DNA of 5,359 nt. It comes from Pseudomonadota bacterium. Lineage in GTDB: Bacteria; Pseudomonadota; Alphaproteobacteria; Rhizobiales; Rhizobiaceae. Position 1 is the first letter of the stretch. The number at the start of each line of letters is the position of its first letter. The DNA is taken from positions 1-5,359 of the forward strand of contig JAEZXF010000130.1 in NCBI GenBank assembly GCA_023419995.1. The letters are read 5' to 3'. A model generated the notes under the pieces. That model ran no database searches. It saw only the letters and a list, made by a program, of their open reading frames with translations, and was not told the DNA's origin. Shown one piece after another: positions 1 to 5,359 of this stretch. The translations under genes were made by a program, and so were the position numbers.

Positions 1-945
<945 letters not shown>

Positions 946-952
946 AGATAGA

Positions 953-1040
953 GAGTAGTGAACAGGGAGTAGTGAGTAGGGGGAATTGCGAAGCCGGATA
1001 GGGGATCACTACTCACTATTCGCTATTCCCTGCTCACTCC
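953..1040. repeat. Imperfect palindromic intergenic repeat built on GAGTAGTGA
   Basis: The gap between phaA and phaB is almost entirely a low-complexity palindrome. The 9-mer GAGTAGTGA occurs directly at 953-961 and 967-975 and inverted (TCACTACTC) at 1006-1014. The outer arms AGTGAACAGGGAGTAG (957-972) and CTATTCCCTGCTCACT (1023-1038) pair with one mismatch and one G-U wobble. An inner pair, TGAGTAG (973-979) with CTACTCA (1009-1015), extends it. The transcript could therefore form a long hairpin. No U-tract follows, so it is not a standard intrinsic terminator. It may modulate phaA/phaB mRNA ratio or stability. Similar GAGTAGTGA-type arrays are, from memory, scattered between genes in Mesorhizobium-like genomes; that was not checked here. 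Confidence 0.8.
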
Positions 1041-1065
1041 CCCGATCAACGGGAGGAGGACCCAC

Positions 1066-1791
<726 letters not shown>

Positions 1792-1821
1792 CGGACGCGG
1801 CAGTACAGCAGTACATAAGAA

Positions 1822-1845
1822 AAACGGCCCCGCGAGGGGCCGTTT
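1822..1845. terminator. Bidirectional intrinsic terminator between convergent phaB and aqpZ
   Basis: A perfect 10-bp stem, AAACGGCCCC (1822-1831) with GGGGCCGTTT (1836-1845), closes on a GCGA loop, which is a GNRA tetraloop. Reading the minus strand, the stem is followed by five T's and then CTT, a good U-tract, so it should terminate aqpZ transcripts about 20 bases after that gene's stop. On the plus strand the tail is only TTTCCCTT, so it is weaker for phaB. It lies 30 bases after the phaB stop. A short direct repeat, CAGTACA, sits just upstream at 1801-1807 and 1809-1815. Confidence 0.88.
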
Positions 1846-1866
1846 CCCTTCGTGCCGGTCGTGTGC

Positions 1867-2556
1867 TCAGTCGTCGTTGAGCAGCGCCTTGTAAACGACG
1901 CCGGCGATCGCCGCGCCGACGAGCGGCGCTACCCAGAACAGCCAGAGCTGCGCCAGCGCCGGGCCTTCGGCGAACAGCGCGACGCCGGTCGAGCGCGCCG
2001 GGTTGACCGAGGTGTTGGTGACCGGGATCGAGATCAGGTGGATCAGCGTCAGCGCCAGGCCGATGGCGATGGGCGCGAAGCCGGCCGGGACCCGGCCGCT
2101 GGTGGAACCCAGGATGACGATCAGGAAGAAGAAGGTGAGCAGCACCTCGATGACCAGCGCCGAGGTCAGCGAGTAGCCGCCGGGAGAGGCCTCGCCATAG
2201 CCGTTGGAGGCGAAGCCGCCGACCGAGACGAAGTCGGCCTTGCCGTTGACGACGAGGTAAAGCGCGAGCGCGGCGGCGACCGCGCCGACGAGCTGGGCGA
2301 CGACATAGGGCACGAGGTCCCTGGCATCGAACTTCCCGGCGGCGAGCAGGCCGACGGTGACGGCCGGGTTGAAGTGGCCGCCGGAGATGCCGCCCACGGC
2401 GTAGGCCATGGTCAGCACGGTGAGGCCGAAGGCGAGGGCCACGCCGGCGAAGCCGATGCCGAGCTCGGGATAGGCCGCGGCGAGCACCGCCGATCCGCAG
2501 CCGCCGAAGACGAGCCAGAAGGTTCCGAGGAACTCGGCCAGTAGTCGCTTAGTCAT
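1867..2556 (-). CDS. aqpZ: Aquaporin Z (water channel, MIP family)
   Basis: This is an inner-membrane tetrameric channel for rapid water movement, used in osmotic adjustment. The 229-aa product has the six-helix, two-half-helix MIP layout with both signature loops: GGHFNPAVT (N63-P64-A65) and [11 protein letters not shown] (N185-P186-A187). The aromatic/arginine selectivity residues F43, H173, T182 and R188 correspond to F43, H174, T183 and R189 of E. coli AqpZ. A His and a small Thr at these places mean a narrow water-specific pore, not a glycerol facilitator (GlpF). Length matches the family (E. coli 231 aa). ATG at 2554-2556 was chosen because GGAGAG precedes it by six bases and the protein begins with the family-typical [13 protein letters not shown]. 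It is divergent from the helicase across a long control region and convergent with phaB; no operon partner is visible. No promoter for it is convincing. Confidence 0.96.
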   Translation of the reverse strand: MTKRLLAEFLGTFWLVFGGCGSAVLAAAYPELGIGFAGVALAFGLTVLTMAYAVGGISGGHFNPAVTVGLLAAGKFDARDLVPYVVAQLVGAVAAALALYLVVNGKADFVSVGGFASNGYGEASPGGYSLTSALVIEVLLTFFFLIVILGSTSGRVPAGFAPIAIGLALTLIHLISIPVTNTSVNPARSTGVALFAEGPALAQLWLFWVAPLVGAAIAGVVYKALLNDD

Positions 2557-2562
2557 GCTGTT

Positions 2563-2568
2563 CTCTCC
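2563..2568 (-). promoter_or_regulatory. Ribosome binding site that fixes the aqpZ start
   Basis: On the minus strand GGAGAG lies six bases before ATG (2554-2556). A longer in-frame ATG at 2599-2601 would add 15 residues ([15 protein letters not shown]) but has no purine-rich site upstream, and the extra residues are not like AqpZ N-termini. This decides for the inner start. Confidence 0.8.
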
Positions 2569-2634
2569 GTGAACAAGGGGGGCGAGGCTGAAGATGCGCA
2601 TGAGTCGCGATTTTCGGCAACTCGGCCCTCGGTA

Positions 2635-2652
2635 GCCGGCTTCGGGGCCGGC
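2635..2652. repeat. Small GC hairpin upstream of aqpZ
   Basis: GCCGGC (2635-2640) and GCCGGC (2647-2652) form a 6-bp self-complementary stem around TTCGGG. It lies about 80 bases upstream of the aqpZ start and could fold in the aqpZ leader if transcription begins beyond it. No U-tract follows in either direction. Short GC palindromes arise easily at this base composition, so function is uncertain. Confidence 0.35.
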
Positions 2653-2689
2653 GAGGCGGCCGAAAGGTTAACGCGGAGGCCGGCCAGCC

Positions 2690-2762
2690 TGTGCGAATCG
2701 CTTTGGACAGGCTGTGGACTTGTTGTTGATAGCCTGTGGATGCTACTACATCTTGTGGAGAA
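2690..2762. repeat. Four same-orientation TGTG boxes spaced about two helical turns (DnaA-box-like)
   Basis: TGTGCGAAT (2690-2698), TGTGGACTT (2713-2721), TGTGGATGC (2735-2743) and TGTGGAGAA (2754-2762) start 23, 22 and 19 bases apart, so they lie on roughly the same face of the helix. Compared with the reversed DnaA box TGTGNATAA, the fourth matches 8 of 9, the third 7 of 9, and the first two 6 of 9. A further TGTGGTGAA (7 of 9) is at 3037-3045 in the second repeat copy. They may be weak DnaA sites, sites for another regulator, or part of the duplicated promoter module. Binding by DnaA is inference. Confidence 0.4.
2723..2751 (+). promoter_or_regulatory. Candidate upstream promoter P1 toward the helicase
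   Basis: TTGTTG (2723-2728) and CTACAT (2746-2751) are spaced 17 bases. They match the rhizobial sigma-70 pattern (TTGACA / CTATAT) at four of six -35 positions and five of six -10 positions. The -10 aligns exactly with the CTATAT of the second module at 3029-3034. If active it would give a leader of about 490 bases before the helicase, so it may be a degenerate or auxiliary promoter. Confidence 0.35.
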
Positions 2763-2829
2763 CGAAACGGGAATCCGTGCCGGTGAGTGATTCGTCGCCG
2801 ATTCGTTCCGGCTTTGGCCGGAACGTTAA
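2746..2829 (+). repeat. Duplicated control module, copy 1
   Basis: This aligns without gaps to 3029-3112, with 57 of 84 positions identical, concentrated in three blocks: CTACATCTTGTGGAGAACGAA with the following GGAA; an identical 21-bp block (2789-2809); and ACGTTAA (2823-2829). Here the LexA-type sites are broken: GAAC-N7-GAAT at 2760-2774, and a single GTTC at 2805-2808 whose partner position reads GGCC. In place of the second site, a 9-bp hairpin occupies 2804-2825. It looks like an older or diverged copy of the module nearer the helicase. Confidence 0.75.
2804..2825. repeat. 9-bp perfect hairpin inside module copy 1
   Basis: CGTTCCGGC (2804-2812) and GCCGGAACG (2817-2825) are exact inverted repeats around TTTG. 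They run directly into the GTTAAC at 2825-2830. The stem is stable, but no U-tract follows, so it is not a normal terminator. It could be a dimeric protein site or an RNA structure if transcription starts at P1. Confidence 0.5.
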
Positions 2830-2879
2830 CGCGGGAACGGCCCGGCCCGGAAACAGGTAAATCTCCGGTAAAGAATTCC

Positions 2880-2894
2880 CTAACGAAATCTTAA
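2880..2894. promoter_or_regulatory. CtrA-like half-site pair (CTAA-N7-TTAA)
   Basis: CTAA (2880-2883), seven bases, TTAA (2891-2894) matches the alphaproteobacterial CtrA consensus TTAA-N7-TTAA at seven of eight fixed positions. It lies in the most AT-rich patch of the window, next to two GGTAAA repeats 11 bases apart (2856-2861, 2867-2872). CtrA is the cell-cycle response regulator of Caulobacter and rhizobia. One near-match proves little alone; the neighbouring cluster of CcrM sites gives it some weight. Confidence 0.3.
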
Positions 2895-2956
2895 ACTTGC
2901 GACAGGAGAAAGCGCAGGTCCGGCGGCTCTGGGTGCTGTGTTCCGGCAAAGGTTAA

Positions 2957-2974
2957 CGCCGGCGCCCGCCGGCG
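2957..2974. repeat. 7-bp GC hairpin after the third GTTAAC
   Basis: CGCCGGC (2957-2963) and GCCGGCG (2968-2974) pair perfectly around GCCC. The hairpin starts on the last base of GTTAAC. No U-tract follows on either strand. It may be only a by-product of GC-rich sequence. Confidence 0.35.
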
Positions 2975-3004
2975 GCGGGAACGGCTGAACGGTGATTCAG
3001 CATC

Positions 3005-3034
3005 TCGTCATATTCGGAGGGTCTTCGACTATAT
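3005..3034 (+). promoter_or_regulatory. Candidate main promoter P2 toward the helicase
   Basis: CTATAT at 3029-3034 is the textbook rhizobial -10 sequence. TCGTCA at 3005-3010, 18 bases upstream, matches TTGACA at four of six positions. Transcription would start near 3041, so the LexA-type motif at 3043-3057 would sit on the start of the transcript, a normal place for repression. The leader to the helicase start would be about 210 bases. The 9-mer TGATTCAGC (2993-3001) and its inverse GCTGAATCA (3061-3069) flank the promoter. Promoter strength and true start site are inferred. Confidence 0.5.
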
Positions 3035-3042
3035 GTTGTGGT

Positions 3043-3057
3043 GAACGAAGGCGGAAC
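3043..3057. promoter_or_regulatory. LexA (SOS) box, alphaproteobacterial type, GAAC-N7-GAAC
   Basis: GAAC (3043-3046), seven bases, GAAC (3054-3057) is an exact match to the direct-repeat operator of alphaproteobacterial LexA (GTTC-N7-GTTC read on the other strand). It begins nine bases after the CTATAT -10, where bound repressor would cover the transcription start. The gene controlled would be the helicase. The motif match is seen; regulation by LexA is inferred. Confidence 0.6.
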
Positions 3058-3087
3058 ATCGCTGAATCAGCGATTCGTCGCCGATTC

Positions 3088-3102
3088 GTTCCAGACTCGT
3101 TC
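3088..3102. promoter_or_regulatory. Second LexA-type motif, GTTC-N7-GTTC
   Basis: GTTC (3088-3091), seven bases, GTTC (3099-3102) is again an exact operator match, in the opposite orientation to the first and 45 bases downstream, about four helical turns. It arises from the 11-bp tandem duplication, because an 11-base period automatically gives 4+7 spacing. It could therefore be a fortuitous product of the repeat. Two operators on one helix face would allow cooperative repression. Confidence 0.45.
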
Positions 3103-3251
3103 CAGACGTTAATTCCGGCCTCTGCCGCGGCTGGCGGAACCGGGCGTCCGACCCTATGTCAATGGCCGCCATATCTTCCGCTTCACCCCGGCCGCATGCT
3201 ACGGAGCAGCGCCGCGCAGCCAGCGGATTTCTGAAGGGTCGCCCCCGCACG

Positions 3252-5359
3252 ATGACCATCCGTGACAGACCAGACGCGCCGCTCGTCCTTTCCGGCAGGG
3301 ACGTGACCGCGGTGCTGGGCCCGACCAACACCGGCAAGACCCATCTCGCCATCGAGCGGCTCGTCGCCCACGAGAGCGGCGTGATCGGCCTGCCGCTCAG
3401 GCTGCTCGCGCGCGAGGTCTACGCCCGCGTCTGCGAGAAGGTGGGCGCGGACAAGGTGGCGCTCGTCACCGGCGAGGAGAAGATCTCGCCGCCCGGCGCG
3501 CGCTACTCGGTGTGCACGGTCGAGGCGATGCCGCGCGAGACCGACGCCGCCTTCGTCGCCATCGACGAGGTGCAGCTCGCCGCCGACCTCGAGCGCGGCC
3601 ACATCTTCACCGACCGCCTGCTGCATCTGCGCGGCCGGCAGGAGACGCTGCTCCTGGGCGCGGCGACGATGCGCGGCATCCTGGAGAAGCTCCTGCGCGG
3701 CGTCTCGGTGGTGACGCGGCCGCGCATGTCGCACCTGGCCTATTCCGGGCAGAAGAAGCTGACGCGGCTGCCGCGCCGCTCGGCCATCGTCGCCTTCTCG
3801 GCCGACGAGGTCTACGGCATCGCCGAGCTGATCCGCCGCCAGCGCGGCGGCGCGGCCGTGGTGCTGGGCGCGCTCAGCCCGCGCACCCGCAACGCGCAGG
3901 TCGCGCTCTACCAGTCGGGCGACGTCGACTACCTCGTCGCCACCGACGCCATCGGCATGGGGCTGAACCTCGACGTCGACCACGTCGCCTTCGCCCAGAA
4001 CCGCAAGTTCGACGGCTTCCAGTATCGCGAGCTGAGCGCGGCCGAGCTCGGCCAGATCGCCGGCCGCGCCGGCCGCCACATGCGTGACGACACCTTCGGG
4101 GTCACCGGCCAGGTCGACCCGTTCCCCGACGAGCTGGTCGAGAGGATCGAGAGCCACGATTTCGAGCCGGTGAAGGTGCTGCAATGGCGCACCGCCGGCT
4201 TCGACTTCTCCAGCCTCGACGCGTTGCGCCGCTCCATCGACCGCATCCCGCCGGTCGAGGGGCTGACGCGGGCGCTGCCGGCCGTCGATGCGCGCGCGCT
4301 CGAATACCTGGCCAAGGACGACGAGATCCGCCGGCTCGCCGACCGGCCGCGCCGGGTCGAGCAGCTGTGGGAGGCCTGCGCGCTGCCCGACTACCGCCGC
4401 ATCGCGCCCGCCCAGCATGCCGACATCATCGGCAGCATCTACATCGACCTCGCCCGCAAGGGCCATGTCGACGAGGACTACATGGCCGAGCAGGTGCGCC
4501 GGGCCGACTCGACCGACGGCGACATCGACACGCTCTCGGCGCGCATCGCCCAGATCCGCACCTGGACTTTCGTCTCGCACCGGCCCGGCTGGCTGGCCGA
4601 TCCGGCACACTGGCAGGAAAAAACGCGAGATATAGAGGACAGACTGTCGGATGCGCTTCACGAGCGATTGACGAAACGCTTCGTAGACCGCAGGACTTCC
4701 GTGCTCATGAGGCGCCTGAGAGAGAATGCGATGCTTGAGGCAGAGATAAACCCGGCCGGCGACGTCACCGTCGAGGGCCACCACGTCGGTTCCCTCCATG
4801 GCTTCCGCTTCACGGCCGACCAGTCGGCCGGGGGCGAGGCCGCCAAGGCCGTGAAGGCCGCGGCGCAGAAGGCGCTCGGCGTCGAGTTCGAGGCGCGCGC
4901 CGAGCGTTTCGCCAACTCCGCCAACGGCGATTTCGCGCTCGCCTCCGACGGCCTGCTGCGCTGGATCGGCGCGCCGGTGGCGACGCTCGCCGCCAGCGAG
5001 GACGCGCTCGCGCCCCGCGTCATCCTGCTCGCCGACGAGCAGCTGACCGGCCCGGCCCGCGACAAGGTGGCCGCGCGCGCCGAGCGCTTCGTGCGCTACC
5101 AGATCGACACGCTGCTCAAGCCGCTCGCCGACCTCAGGGCGGCGGACCAGCTTTCCGGCATCGCCCGCGGCATCGCCTTCCGGCTGGTCGAGAATCTCGG
5201 CATCCTCAACCGCCGCGACATCGCCGACGACGACAAGGCGCTCGACCAGGAGGCGCGCGCCGCGCTGCGCCGGCTCGGCGTCCGCTTCGGCGCCTTCCAC
5301 GTCTTCGTGCCGGCGCTGCTCAAGCCCGGCCCGGCCGGGCTGGTCACGCTGCTGTGGGC
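3252..5359 (+). CDS. SUV3-like superfamily 2 helicase, 3'-truncated by the window end
   Basis: This is an ATP-dependent nucleic-acid helicase of the family related to mitochondrial SUV3, presumably acting on RNA or RNA/DNA hybrids in the cytoplasm; its bacterial role is poorly known. The frame is open to the window end (702 codons, no stop). Motifs in order: Walker A GPTNTGKT (residues 23-30); LPLRLLAREVY (47-57); TGEE (73-76); Walker B DEVQ (105-108); motif III GAATM (136-140); motif V ATDAIGMGLN (230-239); motif VI QIAGRAGR (268-275). After the two RecA-like domains come the SUV3-type segments FPDELVERIESHDFEPVKVL and WRTAGFDFSSLDALRRSI, then a C-terminal part with GHHVGSLHGFRF. ATG 3252 is preferred although its ribosome site (AAGGG, 3234-3238, 13 bases away) is weak. 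In-frame ATGs at 3156 and 3162 would add 30-32 residues, but they have no ribosome site and atypical codon use. Possible control by P2 and LexA is described separately. Rhizobial homologues are, from memory, about 1000 aa or more. Confidence 0.92.
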   Translation, partial: MTIRDRPDAPLVLSGRDVTAVLGPTNTGKTHLAIERLVAHESGVIGLPLRLLAREVYARVCEKVGADKVALVTGEEKISPPGARYSVCTVEAMPRETDAAFVAIDEVQLAADLERGHIFTDRLLHLRGRQETLLLGAATMRGILEKLLRGVSVVTRPRMSHLAYSGQKKLTRLPRRSAIVAFSADEVYGIAELIRRQRGGAAVVLGALSPRTRNAQVALYQSGDVDYLVATDAIGMGLNLDVDHVAFAQNRKFDGFQYRELSAAELGQIAGRAGRHMRDDTFGVTGQVDPFPDELVERIESHDFEPVKVLQWRTAGFDFSSLDALRRSIDRIPPVEGLTRALPAVDARALEYLAKDDEIRRLADRPRRVEQLWEACALPDYRRIAPAQHADIIGSIYIDLARKGHVDEDYMAEQVRRADSTDGDIDTLSARIAQIRTWTFVSHRPGWLADPAHWQEKTRDIEDRLSDALHERLTKRFVDRRTSVLMRRLRENAMLEAEINPAGDVTVEGHHVGSLHGFRFTADQSAGGEAAKAVKAAAQKALGVEFEARAERFANSANGDFALASDGLLRWIGAPVATLAASEDALAPRVILLADEQLTGPARDKVAARAERFVRYQIDTLLKPLADLRAADQLSGIARGIAFRLVENLGILNRRDIADDDKALDQEARAALRRLGVRFGAFHVFVPALLKPGPAGLVTLLW

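Larger units (their letters stand above)
3029..3112 (+). repeat. Duplicated control module, copy 2
   Basis: This is the copy closer to the helicase and the more complete one. It carries the CTATAT -10, TTGTGG (3036-3041), both intact LexA-type motifs, the 13-base palindrome CGCTGAATCAGCG (3060-3072), the 21-bp block shared with copy 1 (3072-3092), and ACGTTAA (3106-3112). From 3072 it runs in an 11-base period: GATTCGTCGCC, GATTCGTTCCA, GACTCGTTCCA, then GACGTT. The 11-mer TCGTTCCAGAC is exactly duplicated head to tail at 3086-3096 and 3097-3107, which creates the second LexA-type motif. Confidence 0.75.
2667..3113. repeat. Dispersed GTTAAC elements (four, one imperfect)
   Basis: GTTAAC occurs at 2667-2672, 2825-2830 and 2952-2957, with GTTAAT at 3108-3113. 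Flanks are similar: AAAGGTTAACGCGG, GAACGTTAACGCGG, AAAGGTTAACGCCGG. Two are preceded by GTTCCGGC (2805-2812 and 2940-2947). Spacings are 158, 127 and 156 bases. A six-base palindrome with four A/T is rare at this GC content, so three within 291 bases suggests selection or duplication. The binding factor is unknown. Confidence 0.6.
2557..3251. other. 695-bp non-coding control region between divergent aqpZ and helicase
   Basis: No credible gene was found here. The short open frames lack ribosome sites and codon bias, and those that cross the repeats are explained by them. The stretch is rich in short signals: two copies of an 84-bp module (2746-2829, 3029-3112), two exact LexA-type motifs, ten GANTC sites, three GTTAAC palindromes, four spaced TGTG boxes (2690-2762), hairpins, and an AT-rich patch at about 2851-2900 (32 of 50 bases A/T) in an otherwise GC-rich window. 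From about 3113 to 3251 I see no further signal except a weak AAGGG before the helicase start. It is much longer than an ordinary divergent promoter region. Confidence 0.85.

Noticed and set aside
953..1040. Intrinsic terminator after phaA
   Set aside because: The inverted repeat is long but imperfect, moderate in GC, and has no T-run after it. It fits an intergenic repeat better.
1852..2544. 230-codon plus-strand frame opposite aqpZ
   Set aside because: It is an Arg/Glu/Asp/Gly-rich shadow; the minus strand is an unmistakable AqpZ with both NPA motifs.
2557..2601. Longer aqpZ starting at 2601
   Set aside because: There is no ribosome site before 2601, the extra residues do not look like an AqpZ N-terminus, and a good GGAGAG site precedes the inner ATG.
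2992..3234. 80-codon plus-strand frame starting at GTG 2992
   Set aside because: There is no ribosome site or family resemblance, and it crosses the promoter, LexA motifs and repeats.
3156..3251. N-terminal extension of the helicase from ATG 3156 or 3162
   Set aside because: The frame is open, but there is no ribosome site and about a third of its codons end in A/T, unlike the first 30 codons after 3252 (four of 30). It remains possible if translation is leader-dependent.
2557..3251. Main chromosomal replication origin
   Set aside because: DnaA-like boxes are mostly 6-7 of 9 matches, only one is 8 of 9, and the flanking genes are not those usually found at rhizobial oriC. Kept only as a low-weight hypothesis.
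2746..3352. Two minus-strand frames (2746-2949 and 3029-3352) that share the peptide ERIGDESL and similar tails
   Set aside because: The similarity is fully explained by the DNA repeat: the shared residues fall on the identical 21-bp block and the frames end at the same aligned CTA. Neither has a ribosome site or GC-rich third positions.
3183..5300. Long open frame on the minus strand (705 codons) antisense to the helicase
   Set aside because: Its composition (Ala, Arg, Glu, Asp, Gly, Val repeats) is the usual antisense shadow of a GC-rich gene. The plus strand encodes all ordered SF2 helicase motifs in the same interval.

Overview
The window looks like chromosomal DNA of a high-GC alphaproteobacterium, most likely a Rhizobiales member of the Mesorhizobium/Phyllobacteriaceae kind. 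The reasons are strong GC bias at third codon positions, a PHB-type phaA-phaB pair, a SUV3-like DEAD/DEAH-family helicase typical of alphaproteobacteria, an intergenic palindrome built on GAGTAGTGA, and an alphaproteobacterial-type LexA (GAAC-N7-GAAC) motif. The genus assignment is inference from memory of such genomes, not from a search.

Layout: (1) 1-945 (+) is the 3' four-fifths of an acetyl-CoA acetyltransferase (phaA); its N-terminus lies before the window. (2) 946-1065 is a 120-nt gap filled by an imperfect palindromic repeat. (3) 1066-1791 (+) is acetoacetyl-CoA reductase (phaB). Together phaA and phaB turn two acetyl-CoA into (R)-3-hydroxybutyryl-CoA, the monomer for polyhydroxybutyrate storage. 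(4) 1822-1845 is a perfect 10-bp-stem hairpin that can serve as a shared terminator for the convergent phaB and aqpZ. (5) 1867-2556 (-) is an AqpZ-type aquaporin. (6) 2557-3251 is a 695-bp non-coding region between the divergent aqpZ and helicase genes. (7) 3252-5359 (+) is a SUV3-like RNA/DNA helicase that runs off the window end; it has no stop here.

The most unusual part is the 695-bp non-coding region. It holds two diverged copies (about 84 bp, 283 bp apart) of a control module with a promoter-like -10, a TTGTGG box, GAAC/GTTC half-sites and a shared 21-bp block. The second copy carries two exact alphaproteobacterial LexA-type motifs, GAAC-N7-GAAC and GTTC-N7-GTTC, just after a CTATAT -10 pointing at the helicase. 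The region also holds 10 of the 15 GANTC (CcrM methylation) sites in the window, three GTTAAC palindromes plus a GTTAAT, a CtrA-like half-site pair, four TGTG boxes about two helical turns apart, and an AT-rich patch. My preferred reading is a duplicated, possibly SOS- and cell-cycle-responsive promoter for the helicase. An origin-like or protein-nucleation site is a weaker alternative. None of this can be proved from the sequence alone.

A second oddity lies inside the helicase: about 44 codons (4617-4748) use A/T third positions far more than their flanks while encoding an Arg-rich stretch.
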